Translations under genes and position numbers: made by a program
The notes under the pieces: generated by a model
Seen by the model: the letters and a program-made list of their open reading frames with translations, nothing else
Databases searched by the model: none
Told to the model about the DNA's origin: nothing
DNA from: Acetatifactor muris
GTDB lineage: Bacteria; Bacillota; Clostridia; Lachnospirales; Lachnospiraceae
Assembly (NCBI GenBank): GCA_023664365.1
Contig: JAMPFR010000031.1
Span: 1-37,840, forward strand
Length of the DNA: 37,840 nt
Direction of reading: 5' to 3'
Shown: positions 16,358 to 23,776 of the stretch, piece by piece
How the letters are laid out: every line of letters begins with the position of its first letter
Position numbering within the stretch: position 1 is the stretch's first letter

Positions 16358-16868
16358 GCTGGCGGGAGCCTGCATGATTCTGACGGGCTGCTTTGGGATG
16401 GGTCTGTGGTACAGGCGGCAGTTCAGGGGCAGGGTCAGAGCGCTGCGGGTACTGTGCGACGCTTTAAGCCTTCTGGGCAGTGAAATCCGGTACGGCAGAA
16501 GAACGCTGCCGGAGTGCTGCGAACAGGCGGCCCACAGGCTGAATGAACCCTTAAAAGCCGCATTCATAAGGACGGCAGACAAAATGCGGGAGAATACGGG
16601 AGAAAGCTTTGCAGGGATCTTTGCAGAATGTACCGGCGGCCCTTTGGGGGAAATGCCGCTGAAGGAGGAAGACAGAGAAGAGTTTCTGCGGTTTGTGTCC
16701 GCAGGGACCTTCGGAGACGGTCAGATGCAGCTGACCCTGATAGAGCAGAGCAGGGAGCAGCTGGAGGCAAGGGCGGCTTCCCTGGAGCGGGAGAACGGGG
16801 AAAAATGCAGAATGGCGTTAGGACTGGGAGCAATGAGCGGGCTGTTGATCATACTTGTATTGTGCTGA
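16350..16868 (+). CDS. spoIIIAB: Stage III sporulation protein AB
   Basis: SpoIIIAB is a membrane protein of the sporulation channel with a fold like GspF-type secretion platform proteins. The 172 aa protein has an N-terminal hydrophobic helix (about 3-20), a helical cytoplasmic domain with the family pattern LxxLxSEIRYGRRTLPE, and a C-terminal hydrophobic helix (about 152-172). The ATG overlaps the stop of spoIIIAA (ATGCTTAA) and has a GGGAGGGGAGG site. The next gene is separated by 138 bp that hold a tandem repeat, which is unusual for this operon. Confidence 0.94.
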   Translation: MLKLAGACMILTGCFGMGLWYRRQFRGRVRALRVLCDALSLLGSEIRYGRRTLPECCEQAAHRLNEPLKAAFIRTADKMRENTGESFAGIFAECTGGPLGEMPLKEEDREEFLRFVSAGTFGDGQMQLTLIEQSREQLEARAASLERENGEKCRMALGLGAMSGLLIILVLC

Positions 16869-16884
16869 GGCCATGATTCCCGCA

Positions 16885-16958
16885 GGCAGCGGTGAAAACA
16901 GCGGGAGAACAGGATTCTCCGGGCAGCAGTGAAGGAAGCGGGAGAACAGAGTTCCCCG
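16885..16958 (+). repeat. 37-bp tandem repeat (2 copies) between spoIIIAB and spoIIIAC
   Basis: Two adjacent 37-bp units (16885-16921 and 16922-16958) share most positions, including a common AGCGGGAGAACAG core. They fill much of a 138-bp gap in an operon whose genes usually abut. No reading frame of note and no terminator were seen. Confidence 0.8.
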
Positions 16959-17006
16959 GGTAACAGCCATGTGAGCGGTTCATAAAAGGATGGGATACGA
17001 GGAGTT

Positions 17007-17201
17007 ATGGGAGTGAGTCTGATTTTTAAGATAGCGGCGGTTGGCATTCTCGTCACAATACTCAGCCAGGTGTTGAAACACAGCGGGCGGGAGGAGCATG
17101 CGTTTATGATTAGCCTTGCGGGTCTGATTCTTGTGCTGACCTGGATTGTGCCATACATATATGAACTGTTTCAGACAATACAGAGCCTGTTCGCATTGTA
17201 G
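17007..17201 (+). CDS. spoIIIAC: Stage III sporulation protein AC
   Basis: This 64 aa membrane protein has two hydrophobic helices (about 4-21 and 33-60) separated by the short polar loop KHSGREEHAF, the characteristic SpoIIIAC layout. In B. subtilis the protein is needed for the SpoIIIA channel and thus for sigma-G activity in the forespore. The ATG at 17007 follows GAGGAGTT. spoIIIAD begins 14 bp after its stop. Confidence 0.95.
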   Translation: MGVSLIFKIAAVGILVTILSQVLKHSGREEHAFMISLAGLILVLTWIVPYIYELFQTIQSLFAL

Positions 17202-17215
17202 ATGGGAGGGAGAGG

Positions 17216-17602
17216 GTGCAGGAGCTTGTAAAGGTGGTTTTTCTTGGAATTGCGGGAGTGATGCTGGCGATTCAGTTCAAAAGCCGGAAGCCGGAGTATG
17301 GAATGTATATGGGTCTGGCCGTGGGCATTCTTGTTTTCGGATACGCACTGCGGCAGGTGGCGGCGGTGACGGCCCAGCTGGGAAAGCTGCAAAGCTATCT
17401 GGGAGGGGCTGAAAGTTATCTGGCCATTCTGCTGAAGGTTATCGGAATTACTTATATTTGCGAATTCGGCGCGGACATATGTAAGGACGCAGGTTATCAG
17501 ACGGTGGCGGGACAGATTGAAGTGCTGGGAAAGCTGTCTGTCATGTTTGCAGGCCTGCCCGTGCTGTTTGCGGTGATTGAGCAGATCCAGAGCTTTCTCT
17601 GA
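17216..17602 (+). CDS. spoIIIAD: Stage III sporulation protein AD
   Basis: This 128 aa integral membrane protein of the SpoIIIA complex has three or four hydrophobic segments and the family segment GITYICEFGADICKDAGY near 78-95. It starts at GTG (17216), with GGGAGGGAGAGG directly upstream; no ATG gives the conserved N-terminus. A 208-bp gap filled with tandem repeats separates it from spoIIIAE. Confidence 0.94.
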   Translation: MQELVKVVFLGIAGVMLAIQFKSRKPEYGMYMGLAVGILVFGYALRQVAAVTAQLGKLQSYLGGAESYLAILLKVIGITYICEFGADICKDAGYQTVAGQIEVLGKLSVMFAGLPVLFAVIEQIQSFL

Positions 17603-17619
17603 GCCGGGGGCTTCGCGCA

Positions 17620-17778
17620 CGGCCGGAGGGATAGGGCAGGGTGGGACAATATTCGTACCCGGCCGGAGGGATAGCGAAGGGCGGAACAATATTCGTACCC
17701 GGCCGGAAAGGTAGGAAAGGGCGGAACAATATCCGCACCGCCCGATCGGAAGGGCAGGGCGGGACATATATGAGGCTC
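17620..17778 (+). repeat. 40-bp tandem repeats (3 clear copies plus degenerate ones) between spoIIIAD and spoIIIAE
   Basis: Three 40-bp units at 17620-17659, 17660-17699 and 17700-17739 begin with CGGCCGGA and end with an ACAATATTCGTACC-like segment. A fourth (17740-17777) and perhaps a fifth (to about 17810) decay in sequence, and the last runs into the spoIIIAE start. The repeated AAGGGCGGAACAAT part may supply a weak ribosome-binding site. The open frames crossing the repeats on both strands are low-complexity artefacts. Confidence 0.9.
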
Positions 17779-17810
17779 GATAGGAGGTTTGAGGAAAGGC
17801 GGGGCAATCT

Positions 17811-18863
17811 ATGGATTTGGGGGATATCTGGCAGGATTACGGTCTGGACAGGCTCTCTGAGGGAATACAACAGCTGTTCCCGGGGAAGGGCATATCCGCG
17901 GAGCGGCTGCTGGAGCAGGTGATGTCCGGGGATATACTGGGGGCTCTGTCCGGTCTTCTGGCAGGCGGCGCCGCAGGTATAACAAACCAGCTGTCCGGCA
18001 TGAAAAATGTGTTTATCTGGCTGCTGGTAATGGGCATAGTGTCCTCTCTGATTACCCATTTTGTGGAAATATTCGATATGCATCAGGTGGCGGATATGGG
18101 CTTCTATTTCATGTATCTGCTGTTTACGGCAATCCTTTTAAAGTGCTTTTCGGAGGCGGCAGAGACGGCGCTTCAGACTATGGAGGATATCACGCTTTTT
18201 ATCCGGCTGTTGGTGCCTGCCTACCTGATTTCCCTGGGAGTTTCCACAGGCGCGGCCACAGCGGGCGTGGTGAGCCAGCTGATGCTGCTGGTGATATACG
18301 GCGTGGAGTATATCCTTTCAAAGGGAGCCGTTCCCCTGGTTTACAGCTTTGTCATGCTTTCCATGGTAAACGGTATCTGGGTGGAGGAAAAGCTGACAAT
18401 GCTGATTGAACTGCTGGAAAAGGCTGTAGGGTGGATTCTGAAGGGGGCGGTGTGGGTGGTTACCGGTCTCAGCATTTTTCAGAGCCTGATTACTCCCATG
18501 GTGGATTCTCTGAAAAAATCGGCCTTACAGAGAATCGTTTCGGCCATACCCGGCGTGGGAAATGCGGCGGACGGCGCGGTGGAGCTGGTGCTTGGATCCG
18601 CTGTCGTCATCAAGAACAGCGTCGGGGTGGTGCTTTTGATACTGATGCTGGTGCTCTGCGCGGCGCCGCTTTTAAAAATAGGACTGATTGCAGGCGTGTT
18701 GAAATGTGCCTCCGCTTTAATGGGCGTAGTCAGTGACAGGCGGATTACCACATGCGTCAACAGGGCGGGGGACGGCGGCCTGCTGCTGCTTAAGATTACG
18801 GGAACGGCAATTCTGCTGTTTTTGATTTCCATAGCGGTGGTGACGGCGTCGGGGCGGCTGTGA
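17811..18863 (+). CDS. spoIIIAE: Stage III sporulation protein AE
   Basis: SpoIIIAE is the large polytopic membrane protein of the SpoIIIA channel complex. The 350 aa protein has a short N-terminal region, then about seven to eight hydrophobic segments from residue 55 onward, ending at the TGTAILLFLISIAVVTASGR helix. The SVGVVLLILMLVLCAAPLLKI segment is typical of the family. The ATG at 17811 has only a weak GGAAAGGCGG site, and a better AGGAGG lies 24 bp upstream, too far for normal use. Translation may therefore be weak or may depend on the repeat leader. Confidence 0.94.
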   Translation: MDLGDIWQDYGLDRLSEGIQQLFPGKGISAERLLEQVMSGDILGALSGLLAGGAAGITNQLSGMKNVFIWLLVMGIVSSLITHFVEIFDMHQVADMGFYFMYLLFTAILLKCFSEAAETALQTMEDITLFIRLLVPAYLISLGVSTGAATAGVVSQLMLLVIYGVEYILSKGAVPLVYSFVMLSMVNGIWVEEKLTMLIELLEKAVGWILKGAVWVVTGLSIFQSLITPMVDSLKKSALQRIVSAIPGVGNAADGAVELVLGSAVVIKNSVGVVLLILMLVLCAAPLLKIGLIAGVLKCASALMGVVSDRRITTCVNRAGDGGLLLLKITGTAILLFLISIAVVTASGRL

Positions 18864-18914
18864 AAAAAAGAAAATTATGTTTACCGGAGCTTTATGGATT
18901 GGAGGAAACAGGAT

Positions 18915-19310
18915 ATGCTGCTGCATGCAATCTGCCGAATCGGTATTTTTATGATTTGCGCCCAGGCAATCATACATTTCAGACCCAGGGAGACTTATGA
19001 GAAATATCTGAAGCTCCTGGTGGGCGTTATGGTGCTGATTCAGCTTTTTCTGCCTGTGGGCAGTCTTCTGCTGGGAGGAGGCATGGAGCAGACCCTTAAA
19101 AATCTGGAGCTGTTTCGGACCCGGCTGGAGCAGGAGATGGAAAATGCAGCCAGGGAAGCGGAAGCGGCGGACAGGCTGCTGGAGCAGATGACGCTGGAGG
19201 AGGTCAGGAAGAGAATGGAAGAGCAGAACAGTCCGGCGGAGGAGACGCAGGAGGAAGCGGAGGAGGTGCCGGAGGTCACGGTAATAGTGGGTCCCATTGA
19301 AATACAGTAA
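18915..19310 (+). CDS. spoIIIAF: Stage III sporulation protein AF
   Basis: SpoIIIAF is a membrane-anchored component of the SpoIIIA complex whose soluble part resembles ring-forming secretion proteins. From this start it has 131 aa: two hydrophobic helices (about 3-20 and 33-55), then a Glu-rich helical domain and a beta segment EVTVIVGPIEIQ at the end. The ATG at 18915 is preferred because GGAGGAAA lies at 18901-18908 and the N-terminus then aligns with other SpoIIIAF proteins. An in-frame ATG at 18894 would add 7 residues. Confidence 0.9.
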   Translation: MLLHAICRIGIFMICAQAIIHFRPRETYEKYLKLLVGVMVLIQLFLPVGSLLLGGGMEQTLKNLELFRTRLEQEMENAAREAEAADRLLEQMTLEEVRKRMEEQNSPAEETQEEAEEVPEVTVIVGPIEIQ

Positions 19311-19333
19311 CCGGGAAGGAGGCGGATAATTAT

Positions 19334-19993
19334 ATGAAAAAAGAAGGGAAAAAATGGCTGGAGGACGAGCGGGTGAAAAAGCTGTTCCGAAGGGATAATC
19401 TGCTGGTACTGATACTGGCGGGCATTTTACTGTTTGTCATCGCCCTGCCTACAAAGGAGGGCAGTGAGAAAAGCGGCGGAGCCCAGGGGGAAAAGGAGAA
19501 TGTGCTGTACTCACCGGAAACGGGAACGGCAGGCGCGGCGGAAGGAGGACAGACGGCTCCGGAGACAGCGGCGGAGGCCGGATACCCGGAGTATGCTGCT
19601 ACCCTGGAAAAGCGGCTGACGGAGGCGCTGGCGGATATGGCCGATGTGGGGAAGGTGCGGGTGATGATTACCCTGAAATCCTCCGGCGAGCTGGTGGTGG
19701 AGCGTGAAACACCGGTGAGCCGCTCCGTGACTACGGAAACGGACGCCCAGGGGGGAACCCGCACGGTGAACACAAGTGAGACGGGAGAGAGCGTGGTGTA
19801 CAGCACAGAGGGCAGCAGCAGTACGCCCTATGTGGTGAAGACCTATGCCCCGGAGATTGAAGGGGTGCTGGTGGTGGCGGAGGGAGCGGGAAGCGGTACG
19901 GTGAACCGCACCGTGACAGAGATTGTACAGGCGCTTTTTCATATAGACGCCCATAAGGTAAAGGTGGTAAAAATGGAGACAAAATCCAAGTGA
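19334..19993 (+). CDS. spoIIIAG: Stage III sporulation protein AG
   Basis: SpoIIIAG forms the large ring of the SpoIIIA channel in the space between the two sporulation membranes. The 219 aa protein has one N-terminal membrane helix (about 20-36), a Gly/Glu/Ala-rich linker (about 40-80), and the ring-building domain from about 85 onward. That domain contains ADVGKVRVMITLKSSGELVVE, a beta insertion rich in T/S/G, and the EGVLVVAEGAGSGTVNRTVTEIVQALF motif. AAGGAGG before 19334 supports the start. Confidence 0.95.
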   Translation: MKKEGKKWLEDERVKKLFRRDNLLVLILAGILLFVIALPTKEGSEKSGGAQGEKENVLYSPETGTAGAAEGGQTAPETAAEAGYPEYAATLEKRLTEALADMADVGKVRVMITLKSSGELVVERETPVSRSVTTETDAQGGTRTVNTSETGESVVYSTEGSSSTPYVVKTYAPEIEGVLVVAEGAGSGTVNRTVTEIVQALFHIDAHKVKVVKMETKSK

Positions 19994-20059
19994 CAGGATT
20001 CATATATCCGTTTCCGGGCTCATACAATAAATTAGTAAAAACCAGAGAAAGGAAAAGAC

Positions 20060-20815
20060 GTGAAAAACCTAATCAAAAAAAATCAGCTTATGATAACCGC
20101 ACTTGCGATCATGATTGCAATCGCAGGGTATCTGCAGTTTGCGGGAACCGGTCTGGAAGAGGAATATCAGGCAGTGGACGACAGCAATGTGTACACAAGC
20201 GATACGAATCCGGCAGCTGCACAGGACATTCTCACGGAGAATTTTACGGCGGCGGATCTGCTGGACCTGTCGGAAGAAGACCTGATTCAGACGGGACTGA
20301 CGGAAATCGACAGTCTGGATTCCGACATGGAGGATGACCCTGTGGACGATTATCTGGACGCGGATTTCCAGGTATCCCAGAATTCTTCCTCAGGGGAGGA
20401 GAACAGTACGCCGGAGGAGGGAGAAATTCCCGGAGAAGCTGTGTTTACTTCTTCCGCCGCGGGGGTGGCAATTCTTTCCGAAGCAAAGCTTTTAAAGGAG
20501 CAGACCAGAGCCCGAAACAAGGAGACGCTGCTGGAAATTATCAACAGTGCAGGGATTTCCGACGAGCAGAAGCAGGCGGCAGTGGACAGCATGGTACAGA
20601 TGACGGCCATTGCGGAGAAGGAGGCGGCGGCGGAGATCCTGCTGGAGGCCAAGGGCTTTTCGGACGTGGTAGTGAGCATCAACGGGGACGCCGTGGACGT
20701 GGTGGTAAATGCGTCAATGCTCAGTGAGGCCCAGAGGGCCCAGATTGAAGATATTGTAAAGAGGAAGACGGAGATTGCGCCGGAAAATATCATTATCAGC
20801 ACCGTGACACAGTAG
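20060..20815 (+). CDS. spoIIIAH: Stage III sporulation protein AH
   Basis: SpoIIIAH crosses the mother-cell membrane and binds forespore SpoIIQ, closing the channel. The 251 aa protein starts at GTG with AAAGGAAAAG upstream. It has a membrane helix at about 10-28, an acidic Asp/Glu-rich linker (about 32-125), and the SpoIIIAH domain at about 150-251 (NKETLLEIINSAGISDEQKQ, then AEILLEAKGFSDVVVSINGD and VNASMLSEAQRAQIEDIV), related to YscJ/FliF ring domains. It is the last gene of the operon. No terminator was seen before the deoB promoter. Confidence 0.95.
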   Translation: MKNLIKKNQLMITALAIMIAIAGYLQFAGTGLEEEYQAVDDSNVYTSDTNPAAAQDILTENFTAADLLDLSEEDLIQTGLTEIDSLDSDMEDDPVDDYLDADFQVSQNSSSGEENSTPEEGEIPGEAVFTSSAAGVAILSEAKLLKEQTRARNKETLLEIINSAGISDEQKQAAVDSMVQMTAIAEKEAAAEILLEAKGFSDVVVSINGDAVDVVVNASMLSEAQRAQIEDIVKRKTEIAPENIIISTVTQ

Positions 20816-20829
20816 ATGTAAAAATTTAG

Positions 20830-20858
20830 TATAAATTACATAGATTATGTGCTATAAT
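20830..20858 (+). promoter_or_regulatory. Extended -10 promoter of deoB
   Basis: A perfect TATAAT (20853-20858) with TG one base upstream (extended -10) lies 26 bp before the deoB start. A poor -35 candidate, TATAAA (20830-20835), is 17 bp upstream. This separates deoB from the sporulation operon. Confidence 0.6.
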
Positions 20859-20884
20859 AGGCGCAGAAGAGAGGACTAAAGAAT

Positions 20885-22078
20885 ATGCGGAGAGTATTTT
20901 TGATTGTTCTGGACAGCTTTGGAATCGGCGGGATGGAGGATGCGGCTTCCTATGGGGATGTGAATGTAAATACCCTGAGAAGCGTATCCTCCAGCCCCTG
21001 TTTTCGTATGCCGAATATGCGGGATCTAGGGCTGTTTGACATTGACGGGGTGGCTGAAGAGAGCGGCCTGATGAAAAAGGGAAGCCACAGGGCGGCCGTT
21101 GCCCGGATGACGGAGCGCTCCAAGGGAAAGGATACCACCATAGGCCATTGGGAGATTGCCGGTATCTGTTCCGAAAAGCCGCTGCCAACCTATCCTGACG
21201 GCTTTCCGAAGGAAGTGCTGGACGCCTTTTCGGAAAAGACCGGCCGGGGAGTGCTTTGTAATCTGCCTTATTCCGGCACTGCGGTCATTCAGGAGTACGG
21301 GGACGCCCACATGGCTACGGGGGATCTGATTGTATATACCTCTGCGGACAGTGTGTTCCAGATTGCCGCCCATGAGGATATCGTGCCGCCGGAGCAGCTC
21401 TATGAGTACTGCCGTACGGCCCGTGAGATCCTGAAGGGCGAACACGGCGTGGGAAGGGTGATTGCCAGGCCCTTTACGGGCCCTGCGGGAGGGCCCTTTA
21501 CCAGGACGCCCCGCAGGCATGATTTTTCCATGGAGCCCCCCGGCGCTACCATGTTGGATCAACTGGCCGGTTCCGGGAAGGATGTGATTGCCGTAGGCAA
21601 GATTTGGGATATATTTGCGGGCAGGGGCATCACGGAGTCGGTGCGCACCGGCGGCAATGAGGAGGGAATCAGCCGGACCCTGGAGTATCTGGACAAAGAC
21701 TTTGAAGGTCTGTGTTTTATCAATCTGGTGGATTATGATATGCTGTACGGGCACAGGAGGGATGTGGATGGCTATGCCCGGGCCCTTGCCTTCTTTGATG
21801 AGAAGCTGCCGGAAATTATAAGTAAAATGCGCCGGGACGATATCCTGATGATTACGGCGGATCACGGCTGTGACCCGGCCTATACGGCCACCACGGACCA
21901 CACCAGGGAGTATACGCCCTTTATTATGTACGGGCAGAAGGTGCGCCCTGTGAATTACGGAACCCGGAAGACATTTGCGGACATCGGGGCAACGGTGCTG
22001 GAATATTTCGGCATTACGCCTGTCTTTCAGGCGGATGCCATGGGGGCAGACGGCGCCGTCCCGGAAAGTCCCGCCTGA
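20885..22078 (+). CDS. deoB: Phosphopentomutase
   Basis: DeoB interconverts ribose-1-phosphate (or deoxyribose-1-phosphate) and the 5-phosphate, feeding nucleoside sugars into the pentose phosphate pathway. The 397 aa protein is a member of the alkaline phosphatase superfamily with two metal ions. Visible motifs are VLDSFGIG at about 8-15 (metal Asp), GKDTTIGHWEIAG at about 80-92 (phospho-acceptor Thr), DYDMLYGHRRD near 280-290, and ADHGCDP / TTDHTREYTP near 322-342. The ATG follows GAGAGGAC. Downstream genes are on the same strand after about 100 bp. Confidence 0.96.
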   Translation: MRRVFLIVLDSFGIGGMEDAASYGDVNVNTLRSVSSSPCFRMPNMRDLGLFDIDGVAEESGLMKKGSHRAAVARMTERSKGKDTTIGHWEIAGICSEKPLPTYPDGFPKEVLDAFSEKTGRGVLCNLPYSGTAVIQEYGDAHMATGDLIVYTSADSVFQIAAHEDIVPPEQLYEYCRTAREILKGEHGVGRVIARPFTGPAGGPFTRTPRRHDFSMEPPGATMLDQLAGSGKDVIAVGKIWDIFAGRGITESVRTGGNEEGISRTLEYLDKDFEGLCFINLVDYDMLYGHRRDVDGYARALAFFDEKLPEIISKMRRDDILMITADHGCDPAYTATTDHTREYTPFIMYGQKVRPVNYGTRKTFADIGATVLEYFGITPVFQADAMGADGAVPESPA

Positions 22079-22180
22079 GGATGAACGCAGCGGGCGGAAG
22101 CGTTGAAGATATTTATATTTCTGCACCGGATCTTGGGGCAGCTTGCGCTTCGAGGTTCCGGAGGATCATGGAGGATGAAA

Positions 22181-23776
22181 ATGAGCAATTATACGGAAGA
22201 AATCAATCGCAGGAGAACCTTTGCGATTATTTCCCACCCTGACGCGGGAAAGACTACGCTGACGGAGAAATTCCTGCTTTACGGCGGAGCCATCAATCTG
22301 GCGGGCAGCGTCAAGGGAAAGGCTACGGCCAGACACGCTGTGTCCGACTGGATGGAGATAGAGAAGGAGAGAGGTATTTCCGTCACCTCCTCCGTACTTC
22401 AGTTTGAGTATGACGGATACTGTATCAATATATTGGACACGCCCGGACACCAGGACTTTTCGGAGGACACTTACCGCACGCTGATGGCGGCGGATTCCGC
22501 AGTTATGGTGATTGACGCCTCCAAGGGCGTGGAGGCCCAGACCAGGAAGCTGTTCAAGGTCTGCGGAATGAGAGGGATTCCGATTTTTACCTTTATCAAC
22601 AAGCTGGACAGGGATGCCAACGACACCTTTGATCTGCTGGATGAAATTGAGAAGGAGTTAGGGATAGCCACATGTCCCCTGAACTGGCCAATCGGTTCCG
22701 GAAAGGGCTTTAAGGGAGTCTATGACAGGGAGAAAAAGTGTGTGATTTCCTACTCTGATACGGAGAAGGGAACAAAGGAAGGAACCGCCACGGAGATTCC
22801 CATCGGGGAAGAGGCCCGTCTCAGGGAACTGATTGGGGACGAGCCGCTGGACAGGCTTCTGGAGGAGATAGAGCTGTTGGACGGCGCAGGCGTTTCCTTT
22901 GATCTGGAGCAGGTGCGGGCGGGAAAGCTGACGCCGGTGTGCTTCGGCTCTGCCCTGACGAACTTCGGCGTGGAAATCTTTTTACAGCACTTTCTGAAAA
23001 TGGCTACCACGCCCCTGCCCAGAATGGCGGACGTCGGGCCTGTGGAGCCTGCTGAGAATGAATTTTCCGCTTTTGTGTTTAAGATACAGGCCAACATGAA
23101 TAAGGCCCACAGGGACAGAGTGGCGTTTATGCGTATCTGCTCCGGAAAATTTGACGCCAGCATGGAGGTGCGCCATGTGCAGGGCAACCGGGTCATGCGT
23201 CTCTCACAGCCCCAGCAGATTATGGCTGACGAGAGGAAAATCCTAAGCGAGGCATATGCGGGAGACATCATAGGCGTCTTTGACCCGGGTATTTTTTCCA
23301 TTGGGGATACGCTGTGTATGCCCAAGGAGAACTTTCGGTATGAGGGGATACCTACCTTTGCGCCGGAGCATTTTGCCAGGGTGCGGCAGCTGGATACCAT
23401 GAAGAGAAAGCAGTTTGTAAAAGGCATTGAGCAGATTGCCCAGGAGGGAGCCATTCAGATTTTCCAGGAGTTCAATACGGGACTGGAGGAAATAATTGTG
23501 GGCGTGGTAGGCGTGCTGCAGTTTGACGTGCTGAAATACAGGTTGGAAAATGAATACAATGTGGGAATCCGTCTGGAGAACCTGCCTTACGAGCATATCC
23601 GCTGGATTGAGAATAAGGACGAGGTTGATATTGCCGGACTGACAGGTACTTCAGATATGAAAAAGGTAAAGGATATGAAAGGAAATCCGTTGCTGCTGTT
23701 TGTGAATGCCTGGAGCGTCGGCATGACGCTGGAGCGAAACAAGGGACTGGTATTGACAGAGTTCTCCAGAAACTAA
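22181..23776 (+). CDS. prfC: Peptide chain release factor 3
   Basis: RF3 is a GTPase that releases RF1/RF2 from the ribosome after termination. The 531 aa protein has G1 SHPDAGKTT near 17-25, the KGKATARHAVSDWM switch, ERGISVTSS in G2, G3 DTPGHQDFSEDTYR, and G4 NKLDRD, followed by EF-G-like domains 2 and 3. The combination DWMEIEKERGISV and DTYRTLMAADSAVMVID marks RF3 rather than EF-G. GGAGG at 22170-22174 fits an ATG at 22181; longer in-frame starts at 22103 and 22175 lack proper spacing. The lipoprotein at 23776 overlaps its stop codon. Confidence 0.94.
   Translation: MSNYTEEINRRRTFAIISHPDAGKTTLTEKFLLYGGAINLAGSVKGKATARHAVSDWMEIEKERGISVTSSVLQFEYDGYCINILDTPGHQDFSEDTYRTLMAADSAVMVIDASKGVEAQTRKLFKVCGMRGIPIFTFINKLDRDANDTFDLLDEIEKELGIATCPLNWPIGSGKGFKGVYDREKKCVISYSDTEKGTKEGTATEIPIGEEARLRELIGDEPLDRLLEEIELLDGAGVSFDLEQVRAGKLTPVCFGSALTNFGVEIFLQHFLKMATTPLPRMADVGPVEPAENEFSAFVFKIQANMNKAHRDRVAFMRICSGKFDASMEVRHVQGNRVMRLSQPQQIMADERKILSEAYAGDIIGVFDPGIFSIGDTLCMPKENFRYEGIPTFAPEHFARVRQLDTMKRKQFVKGIEQIAQEGAIQIFQEFNTGLEEIIVGVVGVLQFDVLKYRLENEYNVGIRLENLPYEHIRWIENKDEVDIAGLTGTSDMKKVKDMKGNPLLLFVNAWSVGMTLERNKGLVLTEFSRN

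Noticed and set aside
17620-17778. CRISPR array between spoIIIAD and spoIIIAE
   Set aside because: The 40-bp units abut without spacers and decay in one direction; there are no cas genes. It is a minisatellite.
17641-17922. 93-aa Gly/Arg-rich open frame
   Set aside because: It is produced by the 40-bp repeat and runs into spoIIIAE in another frame; no ribosome-binding site.
21026-22126. 366-aa open frame on the minus strand opposite deoB
   Set aside because: deoB has all catalytic motifs on the plus strand; the antisense frame has no domain and no start signal.
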